In this document: positions 1 to 4,834 of the stretch, one piece after another
Position numbering within the stretch: position 1 is the stretch's first letter
Layout: each line of letters begins with the position of its first letter
NCBI GenBank assembly: GCA_027066355.1
Contig: JAMONW010000164.1
Coordinates: forward strand, 1 to 5,818
DNA: 5,818 nucleotides
From: Campylobacteraceae bacterium
GTDB lineage: Bacteria; Campylobacterota; Campylobacteria; Campylobacterales; Sulfurovaceae
Reading direction: 5' to 3'
The notes under the pieces: generated by a model
Told to the model about the DNA's origin: nothing
The model's database searches: none
What the model saw: only the letters and a program-made list of their open reading frames with translations
Translations under genes and position numbers: made by a program

Positions 1-852
1 AAGTGTTGGCTTTTTATAAACAATCCACTCAATTAACATCCAAGCAACACCAGCAGCTGCAGTTGCAACAGTTGTTGTTAATAGTGCTAAACCAGCAATT
101 GCATTTGCACCAAATGCACTCCCTGCGTTAAATCCATACCATCCAAACCAAAGCAAAGCAGCACCAAGTGCAGTTAGCATAACACTCATTGGTTTAACAG
201 CAATTCTTGGATAATTAGCTCTTTTACCAACTAAAATAGCCAAAACCAAACCTGCAAGTCCACCGTTCATATGAACAACTGTTCCACCAGCAAAATCTAA
301 TGCACCTAAATCAAATAGGTAGGCACCTTCTCCACCCCATACCATATGAGCAATTGGAGCATATACAATTAATCCCCAAAGAATAACAATTATAATCCAA
401 GTAGAGAATTTAATTCTCTCTATTACAGAACCACTAGCAATTGCAACTGTAATTGCAGCAAATGTTCCTTGGAAAGCAATAAATACATAACTTGGGTATG
501 TTCCACTAAGGTCTGTATATTTAATTCCATCTAACATTACATTTGCAAAACCACCAAAGAATTTTTGCATAGTTGCATCTGCATTTGTTCCAAATGCTAT
601 TGAGTAACCTGCTATAATCCAAACAAGCATAGCAACAACAAATGCACCAACTACCATAGAGTAAGTGTTAAGCGAGTTTTTGCTTCTTGTCATTCCTGAA
701 TAAAACAGTGCCAAACCAGCTGGAGTCATAAGTAATACAAATGCAGTAGATACCATCATCCATGCCGTATCACCTGTATCAAGTTTTGGAGCCTCACCTG
801 CAAATGCAAGAGCAGGTAACACTAAAGCCAATAACCAAAGTAATTTTTTCAT
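1..852 (-). CDS. amt: Ammonium transporter Amt, partial (C-terminus beyond window)
   Basis: This is a channel-type transporter that conducts ammonium/ammonia across the inner membrane. The frame is open from the ATG at 852 to base 1, giving 284 residues; Amt proteins usually run to about 400-430, so roughly 120-150 are missing. Residues 1-18 form a cleavable-looking signal peptide (MKK, hydrophobic core, ALAFA before G19), as E. coli AmtB also has. About seven hydrophobic segments follow, near 28-52, 64-88, 120-141, 152-171, 188-208, 222-242 and 248-278. Family landmarks align with AmtB: FQGTF (F127 and F131, matching F103/F107), HMVWGG (W172, matching W148), DFAGGTVVH (H194, the first of the twin pore histidines, H168) and GWYGFNAGS (F241 and S245, matching F215/S219). 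The second pore histidine lies outside the window. The start is supported by an AAGGA ribosome site 6 nt upstream. No PII gene (glnK) lies on the upstream side; the downstream side is not visible. Substrate assignment is by family and is very secure. Confidence 0.96.
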   Translation of the reverse strand, partial: MKKLLWLLALVLPALAFAGEAPKLDTGDTAWMMVSTAFVLLMTPAGLALFYSGMTRSKNSLNTYSMVVGAFVVAMLVWIIAGYSIAFGTNADATMQKFFGGFANVMLDGIKYTDLSGTYPSYVFIAFQGTFAAITVAIASGSVIERIKFSTWIIIVILWGLIVYAPIAHMVWGGEGAYLFDLGALDFAGGTVVHMNGGLAGLVLAILVGKRANYPRIAVKPMSVMLTALGAALLWFGWYGFNAGSAFGANAIAGLALLTTTVATAAAGVAWMLIEWIVYKKPTL

Positions 853-858
853 ACTCAA

Positions 859-863
859 TCCTT
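859..863 (-). promoter_or_regulatory. Ribosome binding site of amt
   Basis: The minus strand reads AAGGA here, 6 nt before the ATG at 852. This is a good Shine-Dalgarno match at normal spacing. It fixes the amt start and supports the signal peptide as part of the protein. Confidence 0.8.
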
Positions 864-884
864 AAAAAAGTTTTTTACACTGAC

Positions 885-890
885 ATTGTA
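885..890 (-). promoter_or_regulatory. Probable -10 element of amt promoter
   Basis: The minus strand carries TACAAT (5 of 6 match to TATAAT) within TTTTTATACAAT, preceded by an A/T-rich stretch. It would put the transcription start near 878-879 and give a leader of about 26 nt before the amt ATG. There is no good -35 hexamer at 17 nt, which is usual for Campylobacterota sigma-70 promoters. A perfect inverted repeat lies immediately upstream, as expected for a regulated promoter. A competing TATAAT at 965-970 is possible, so this call is moderate. Confidence 0.45.
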
Positions 891-909
891 TAAAAATTTT
901 AAAGAGAGC

Positions 910-930
910 ATTGCCTAAATTTTAGGCAAT
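910..930. promoter_or_regulatory. Perfect 10-bp inverted repeat, candidate operator of amt
   Basis: The left arm ATTGCCTAAA (910-919) and right arm TTTAGGCAAT (921-930) are exact reverse complements around a single central base. It is the most prominent symmetric site in this AT-rich gap. Its centre lies about 41-42 nt upstream of the start predicted from the -10 at 885-890. That is where activators of the CRP/FNR class II type often bind, and it also overlaps the -35 zone that a repressor would block. I do not recognise the half-site (TTGCC/GGCAA) as that of a specific regulator. If transcription begins farther upstream, the same bases could fold into an RNA hairpin with an 8-bp stem and 5-nt loop. 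It lacks a following U-run on the minus strand, so it is not a good terminator. Confidence 0.55.
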
Positions 931-964
931 TTATAGTTTTATTTTTAATAAAAGTTGTTGAATT

Positions 965-970
965 ATTATA
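965..970 (-). promoter_or_regulatory. Alternative -10 hexamer (TATAAT) upstream of amt
   Basis: The minus strand shows an exact TATAAT inside the dyad ATTATAT/ATATAAT (965-981). If used, transcription would start near 958 and the amt leader would be about 105 nt, carrying the dyads at 937-953 and 910-930. Exact TATAAT matches arise often by chance in sequence this A/T-rich, so support is weak. Confidence 0.25.
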
Positions 971-1076
971 TGCAATATAATTAATATTAATTTTACTTTA
1001 TAAAGAATTAAGAATGTAAAATTAAAAATTATGAATTATGGAAATGCTCTTTGGGCAGTTATTTTTAATAAAACTA

Positions 1077-1176
1077 TTTAGATCCTGAAACAAGTTCAGG
1101 ATGACACTATTTTAACTAGAAGGATAGCAAAATTTTAACTTTTCATTTTTAATTCTTAACTATTACTTTTTACTTC
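1077..1176. repeat. Intergenic direct repeat, copy 1
   Basis: This 100-nt block matches 1244-1343 at 97 of 100 positions with no gaps; the copies start 167 nt apart. The right-hand part is T-rich low-complexity sequence. The left part is a distinctive, less A/T-rich core with a palindrome at 1082-1102 (arms ATCCTGAA/TTCAGGAT, loop ACAAG) followed by GACACTATTTTAACTAGAAGG. On the minus strand the core reads GTCATCCTGAAC and onward, the form of the short palindromic intergenic repeats known from many bacterial genomes. No reading frame or transposase is present. The flanks just left of the two copies differ apart from a shared 20-nt block. Confidence 0.85.
1082..1102. repeat. Small palindrome in repeat copy 1
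   Basis: The arms ATCCTGAA and TTCAGGAT pair perfectly (8 bp) around the 5-nt loop ACAAG. In a transcript reading through from livF it would form a hairpin. No uridine tract directly follows on the minus strand, so a terminator role is possible but not strongly indicated. Confidence 0.75.
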
Positions 1177-1243
1177 CGAAATGCCATTTGTGCAGTTTTT
1201 AGAGATATAAATATATTAATTTAGAATCAATAAAAAACATCTT

Positions 1244-1343
1244 TTTAGATCCTGAAACAAGTTCAGGATGACACTATTTTAACTAGAAGGATAGCAAATT
1301 TTTAACTTTTCATTTTTCATTTTTAACTATTACTTTTTACTTC
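1244..1343. repeat. Intergenic direct repeat, copy 2
   Basis: This second copy of the 100-nt unit lies close to the 3' end of livF, which stops at 1361. It differs from copy 1 at only three positions, all in the T-rich part. The palindrome and the following GACACTATTTTAACTAGAAGG block are identical. Near-identity in non-coding sequence implies recent duplication or active homogenisation. On the minus strand the palindrome is followed by CTAAAAAGATG and then a run of six T, so this copy has slightly more terminator character than copy 1. Confidence 0.85.
1249..1269. repeat. Small palindrome in repeat copy 2
   Basis: This is the same 8-bp arms and 5-nt loop as in copy 1. It is the first stable hairpin downstream of livF (about 95 nt after the stop) and could mark or protect the 3' end of the liv transcript. 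On the minus strand the T-run (TTTTTT) begins about 11 nt after the stem, which is too far for a classic intrinsic terminator. Confidence 0.7.
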
Positions 1344-1360
1344 CTACTTATTACTTTCCC

Positions 1361-2053
1361 CTATCCTCCAAGATATTTTGCTCTTACTTCATCATTACCT
1401 AAGAGGTTTTGGGCTTTATCTTCAAGGGTAATTGAACCATTTTCTAAAACATATCCATAATCAGAGATTTTAAGTGCAGCAAATGCATTTTGCTCAATTA
1501 ATAAAATAGGCATATCTTTTTTAAGTTCTGTAATAATTTCAAATACTTCACCTATAATTTTAGGAGCAAGTCCTAAACTTGGCTCATCTAGCATAAGCAT
1601 TTTAGGATTACCCATCAAAGCTCTGCCAATTGCCAACATCTGCTGCTCACCACCACTTAAAGTTCCACCCATTTGATTAATTTTTTGCTTTAATCTTGGA
1701 AACTTATCGTAAACATGAGTTCTTAATTTTTCAAAATTTTCAATATTATTAAAAGCACCCATTTTTAAATTTTCATCTACTGTTAAGTTGATAAATATTT
1801 TACGCCCCTCTGGCACTAGAGATAAACCTTTTTGAATAATTTCATGAGTTGCCTTTTTACTAATATCTACTCCATCAAACTCTACATAACCACTCTTTTT
1901 TACAACATTTACAATTGCATTTAGTGTAGATGTTTTACCAGCTCCATTAGCGCCAATTAGTGTTACTATATCACCTTTTTTAACCTCTAAAGAGATATCT
2001 CTAACTGCAGATATAACTCCATATTTTACATTTAATTTATTTACTTTAAGCAT
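1361..2053 (-). CDS. livF: Branched-chain amino acid ABC transporter, ATP-binding protein LivF
   Basis: This is one of the two cytoplasmic ATPases that power the LIV uptake complex. The 230-residue length is typical of LivF. Visible motifs are Walker A GANGAGKT (34-41), the LivF-typical PEGRKIF segment after the Q-loop (81-87), the ABC signature LSGGEQQ (132-138) and Walker B MLMLDEP (152-158, with catalytic E157). The switch position reads LLIEQN (Q188) where many ABC proteins have histidine; this is normal for LivF (E. coli LivF also has EQN) and is not a defect. The C-terminal YLGG is also characteristic. The ATG overlaps the end of livG by 8 nt (ATGCTTAA), and an AGGAG site lies 9 nt upstream inside livG, so it is both coupled and independently initiated. 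It is the last gene of the operon; no strong terminator follows. Confidence 0.95.
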   Translation of the reverse strand: MLKVNKLNVKYGVISAVRDISLEVKKGDIVTLIGANGAGKTSTLNAIVNVVKKSGYVEFDGVDISKKATHEIIQKGLSLVPEGRKIFINLTVDENLKMGAFNNIENFEKLRTHVYDKFPRLKQKINQMGGTLSGGEQQMLAIGRALMGNPKMLMLDEPSLGLAPKIIGEVFEIITELKKDMPILLIEQNAFAALKISDYGYVLENGSITLEDKAQNLLGNDEVRAKYLGG

Positions 2054-2819
2054 GTGTAAAATCTCCTAAATATGCAGTTACTACTTTTTCATTAACTATT
2101 GCATCTGCTGGTTTACCCTCAAATATCTTCTCTCCATAATCTAATACCGTAACACTATCACACATTGCATTTACAAACTTCATATCATGCTCTATCAAAA
2201 GAATTGTCAAATCAAAATCTCTCTTAATTTTATGAATAATTTCTGATAAATCTGCTGTTTCATTTGGGTTCATTCCAGCTGCTGGTTCATCTAAGAGTAG
2301 TAGTTTTGGATTTGTAGCTAATGCTCTTGCAATTTCTACTTTTCTTTGATTTCCATAGCTAAGCTCTGTTGCAAAATAATCTGCAAATTGAGATATTCCA
2401 AAAATCTCCATTAACTCATAAGCCTTTTCTTTTAGCTCTCTCTCATATTTAAAATATCTAGGAAGTCTTAAGATAGCTTCAAAATAGCTATATTTAGCTC
2501 TAGCATCAAAACCAATTAAAATATTATCTAAAACACTCATACTTTTAAAAAGTCGTATATTTTGAAATGTTCTAGCAATCCCTTTGTAAACTACTTTGTT
2601 TGGTTTTGTGCCTGTAATATCTTCACCATTTAGCAAAATTCTCCCTTTTGTAGGATGCAAATTGCCTGTAATGATATTGAAAATTGTGGTTTTACCAGCT
2701 CCATTTGGACCAATCAAACCATATATTTGCCCCTTTTGCACCTCAAAACTCAAAGAGTCAATAGCAGTTACACCACCAAATTGCATTGTTACATTATCTA
2801 CTTTTAAAAAACTACTCAT
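2046..2819 (-). CDS. livG: Branched-chain amino acid ABC transporter, ATP-binding protein LivG
   Basis: This is the second ATPase of the LIV transporter, expected to pair with LivF beneath the LivH-LivM channel. The 257 residues match the usual LivG length. Motifs in order are Walker A GPNGAGKT (37-44), Q-loop RTFQNIRLF (83-91, Q86), signature LSYGNQRK (153-160), Walker B LLLLDEP (173-179, E178), the MNP motif after it (183-185) and switch histidine in IEHDM (H211). The LSYG signature (Y in place of the common S/G), the long insert between Q-loop and signature, and AGMNP are hallmarks of LivG. All catalytic elements are intact. The start codon overlaps the livM stop by one base (TAATG), with only a weak purine-rich site (AAGAAGAG) upstream, so translation probably depends on coupling to livM. 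Confidence 0.95.
   Translation of the reverse strand: MSSFLKVDNVTMQFGGVTAIDSLSFEVQKGQIYGLIGPNGAGKTTIFNIITGNLHPTKGRILLNGEDITGTKPNKVVYKGIARTFQNIRLFKSMSVLDNILIGFDARAKYSYFEAILRLPRYFKYERELKEKAYELMEIFGISQFADYFATELSYGNQRKVEIARALATNPKLLLLDEPAAGMNPNETADLSEIIHKIKRDFDLTILLIEHDMKFVNAMCDSVTVLDYGEKIFEGKPADAIVNEKVVTAYLGDFTHA
2063..2067 (-). promoter_or_regulatory. Ribosome binding site of livF inside livG
   Basis: The minus strand reads AGGAG, 9 nt before the livF ATG at 2053 and within the last codons of livG. It supports the livF start and the 8-nt gene overlap. Confidence 0.7.
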
Positions 2820-3835
2820 TATCTACTCTTCTTTCTTTTAAAAATATCACTCAACTCTCTATCGCCTAAAAGTCCTTTTCTGGCAAATAACATCATAACA
2901 ATTAAAAGTATTGAAAAAACAACCATTCTCATACCTGGGTGGGCATCAAAATGTAAGCCAAAGATATTTATCTCTTCATCCAAAAATCTCAACATCTCCA
3001 TACCACCCATAACTAAAATCGTAGCTACCAGAGTTCCACTCATACTGCCTAAACCTCCAAGCACTATAATAATTAATAGTTGAAAAGTTAGTAAAAATGA
3101 GAATTGATCAGGTGTAATTGTAGATAAGTAAGATGCCAATAATCCACCACCTACTCCTTCAAAAAATGCACTTGTCATAAAGGCGTAAGTCTTCATTTTA
3201 AAGGTGTTAATACCCATTGCAGTTGCTGCATCTTCATCATCTCTTACTGATTTCATTGCTCTTCCAAATTTAGAGTAAATTATATGAATCATAACAATAA
3301 ATGCAACTAAAGCTATGCCACCAGTCCAATATAAATTTGCTGTTTGAGGAATATCGTTTAACCCCAATGCTCCATTTGTATATTCTGGATTATTAATTGC
3401 AAAAATTCTAATTATAAAGCCAAATCCAAGAGTTACAATTGCCAAATAATCGCCACGAACTCTAAATACTGGAATAGATAGTAATAGTGCAATAAAAGAG
3501 GCTGCTATACCCCCAGTAATAATTGCAACTAAAAATGATGAGTGCATCTGTAAAATAACAGGAGCTGGGTCAACTAAAGCATACATATCTACTTTTGTTT
3601 CAGTTGGAATTAGCATAATTGCAGTAAAATAAGCACCTATTGCAATAAACCCATTTGGCTCAAGCGAAAATTGACCTGTTACACCATTTATTAAATTATA
3701 ACTAAGTGCTAAAATTAAGAAAATTGCAATGTTGTTAATAATTCTTAAATCATAAGGTTCTATTGTATTTTGTGCAAAAATTATAAATGCAATAACTGCA
3801 GCAATTAAAATCAGATTTCTTACTATCTTATTCAT
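2819..3835 (-). CDS. livM: Branched-chain amino acid ABC transporter, permease LivM
   Basis: This is an inner-membrane permease that forms half of the amino acid channel with LivH. Its 338 residues are polytopic, with hydrophobic stretches near 5-21, 33-52, 62-77, 100-124, 130-147, 170-187, 215-237, 246-282 and 303-319. Family markers are LSYNLINGVTGQFSL (44-58), the conserved RGDYLAIVTLGFGFIIRI block (127-144), the EAA-type coupling loop around GRAMKSVRDDEDAATAMGIN (191-210) that docks on the ATPases, and VLGGLGSMSGTLV (258-270). The C-terminus is basic and cytoplasmic (RKGLLGDREL then KRKKSR). The longer N-terminal part distinguishes LivM from LivH. The ATG overlaps the livH stop by one base (TAATG), with AGGTAGG 5 nt upstream as ribosome site. 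No damage is seen. Confidence 0.94.
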   Translation of the reverse strand: MNKIVRNLILIAAVIAFIIFAQNTIEPYDLRIINNIAIFLILALSYNLINGVTGQFSLEPNGFIAIGAYFTAIMLIPTETKVDMYALVDPAPVILQMHSSFLVAIITGGIAASFIALLLSIPVFRVRGDYLAIVTLGFGFIIRIFAINNPEYTNGALGLNDIPQTANLYWTGGIALVAFIVMIHIIYSKFGRAMKSVRDDEDAATAMGINTFKMKTYAFMTSAFFEGVGGGLLASYLSTITPDQFSFLLTFQLLIIIVLGGLGSMSGTLVATILVMGGMEMLRFLDEEINIFGLHFDAHPGMRMVVFSILLIVMMLFARKGLLGDRELSDIFKRKKSR

Positions 3836-4728
3836 TAAAACCTACCTCTCTCTAAATCTTGCCCCATTAATCCAGTTGGCTTAAAGAGTAAAACCAAAAT
3901 TAAAAAGAAAAAGGCAAAAGCATCTTTGTAGCCACCAAGATCAGGGAACATAGCAACTACAAATATCTCTGTAAAGCCTAATATAAACCCACCAAGCACT
4001 GCACCCGTAACGCTTCCAATACCACCAAGAACTGCTGCAGCAAATGCTTTAAGACCAACTATTATACCCATAAGTGGATCAATAGATGGATAACTAATAG
4101 CATAAAAAACACCTCCAAGAGCTGCCAATGCAGAACCCATAGCAAATACAATCATAATAATTTTATCAGCATTTACACCCATTAATTTAACTGTTTCAAT
4201 ATCAAATGCCAAAGCCCTAATTGCAATGCCTTGTTTTGTTTTAAATAAAATCCATAAAACTCCTGCTAATATAGCAACTGTAACTATAGGAATTATAATT
4301 ACAGATATTGGCAAATAGATGCCATGTATTTGAAAAATTTTTGTTAAATATTCAGGTGCATGAAAAGGTTTTGGAGTTGAGCCAAAAAGAACAGTAAACA
4401 GATTCTCTAAAAAAAAGCTAATACCAATAGCAGTAATTAATAGTGATATCTTTGGTGCGCTTCTAAGTGGTTTATACGCAATTTTATCTGTTAAAATTCC
4501 AATAATTATAGCACCTGCTATACCAACTAAAACGGAAAGCTCAAATGGCATAGATGCTTCTAACGCAAAGTATGTTAAAAATGCCCCTACCATCATTATA
4601 TCACCATGAGCAAAGTTTATAAGTCTAAGCACACCATAAACCATTGTATAACCAATAGCAATTAAGGCATACATACTGCCTAAACTAGCACCATTGACAA
4701 GTTGTTGTAAAAAAATTTGCAAAGTCAT
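3835..4728 (-). CDS. livH: Branched-chain amino acid ABC transporter, permease LivH
   Basis: This is the second inner-membrane permease of the LIV complex. The 297 residues match LivH length. The N-terminal block GASLGSMYALIAIGYTMVYGVLRLINFAHGDIMMVGAF (13-50) is diagnostic for LivH. Hydrophobic segments lie near 15-33, 40-57, 64-82, 95-116, 138-162, 188-213, 222-260 and 270-283. The EAA-type ATPase-contacting loop is near 167-190 (RALAFDIETVKLMGVNADKI). AAVLGGIGSVTGAVLGG (231-247) and the C-terminal FKPTGLMGQ (282-290) are also typical. The gene is separated from livK by 106 nt carrying two hairpins, unlike the overlapping genes that follow. The start is supported by AGGGG 6 nt upstream. Confidence 0.94.
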   Translation of the reverse strand: MTLQIFLQQLVNGASLGSMYALIAIGYTMVYGVLRLINFAHGDIMMVGAFLTYFALEASMPFELSVLVGIAGAIIIGILTDKIAYKPLRSAPKISLLITAIGISFFLENLFTVLFGSTPKPFHAPEYLTKIFQIHGIYLPISVIIIPIVTVAILAGVLWILFKTKQGIAIRALAFDIETVKLMGVNADKIIMIVFAMGSALAALGGVFYAISYPSIDPLMGIIVGLKAFAAAVLGGIGSVTGAVLGGFILGFTEIFVVAMFPDLGGYKDAFAFFFLILVLLFKPTGLMGQDLERGRF

Positions 4729-4734
4729 TTAAAG

Positions 4735-4739
4735 CCCCT
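4735..4739 (-). promoter_or_regulatory. Ribosome binding site of livH
   Basis: The minus strand has AGGGG 6 nt before the livH ATG. It lies directly after the distal hairpin (4742-4793) on the mRNA, separated from its last paired base by only two nucleotides, so folding of the hairpin could affect ribosome access. Confidence 0.6.
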
Positions 4740-4741
4740 AG

Positions 4742-4793
4742 AAGTTACAATTTTAATGCCTTCTATAAGCAGAAGAGATTAAAATTAAAACTT
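4742..4793 (-). promoter_or_regulatory. Intercistronic stem-loop before livH
   Basis: In the livK-livH gap a 52-nt segment folds as three stacked helices: AAGTT/AACTT (5 bp), AATTTTAAT/ATTAAAATT (9 bp) and CTTCT/AGAAG (5 bp). They are separated by two symmetrical 2x2 internal loops and closed by a 6-nt loop. All pairs are Watson-Crick, though mostly A-U. It ends two bases before the livH ribosome site. Hairpins between a binding-protein gene and its permease genes are known in other ABC operons to keep the binding protein more abundant; that role here is inferred. Confidence 0.6.
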
Positions 4794-4826
4794 TAGTGAA
4801 AAGTGATATCTATCACTAATCACTAA
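4793..4826 (-). terminator. Hairpin after livK, possible partial terminator
   Basis: Starting 8 nt after the livK stop, TTAGTGA/TCACTAA (7 bp) and AGTGATA/TATCACT (7 bp) stack around a 2x2 internal loop with a very small apex. On the mRNA it is followed by AAGUUUUAAUUUUAAU, which is U-rich but interrupted. This could be a leaky terminator or a 3' stabiliser that lowers livHMGF relative to livK. The stem is A-U rich, so strong termination is unlikely. It abuts the second hairpin (4742-4793), sharing one base. Confidence 0.45.
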
Positions 4827-4834
4827 TTACTAAA

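Larger units (their letters stand above)
931..1360. other. Gene-free A/T-rich spacer between livF and amt
   Basis: No credible coding frame is visible here on either strand. The stretch contains the two 100-nt direct repeats described separately, plus low-complexity runs built from short variations of AATTAAGAAT/AAAATTATGAATTATG (about 985-1040) and of AAGTAA/AAAAATGAAAA when read on the minus strand (about 1133-1176 and 1303-1350). Small AT-only dyads occur at 937-953 (TTTTATT/AATAAAA) and 965-981 (ATTATAT/ATATAAT). No strong intrinsic terminator with a GC-rich stem and U-run follows livF; the repeat palindromes are the only stable-looking hairpins downstream of it. Confidence 0.7.

Noticed and set aside
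1279..1320. 13-residue minus-strand mini-frame after livF
   Set aside because: It is made of low-complexity repeat sequence, has no equivalent frame in the other repeat copy and no meaningful ribosome site.
1077..1343. CRISPR-like array
   Set aside because: Only two copies, of 100 nt each, with palindromic core and T-rich tails and a single 67-nt spacer; this does not fit CRISPR repeat and spacer sizes.
1361..2053. Loss of the switch histidine in LivF (Q188 in IEQN)
   Set aside because: LivF proteins in general have EQN at this position; it is a family feature and not degeneration.
2596..2841. 81-codon open frame on the plus strand
   Set aside because: It lies antisense to the well-supported livG, with cysteine/phenylalanine/proline-rich low-information translation and no ribosome site; it is a shadow of livG.
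4765..4775. Internal livH promoter (TGCTTATAG on the minus strand)
   Set aside because: It has an extended -10 look, but the hexamer match is poor, it lies inside a hairpin and only about 37-47 nt before the livH start, and such matches are frequent in A/T-rich sequence.
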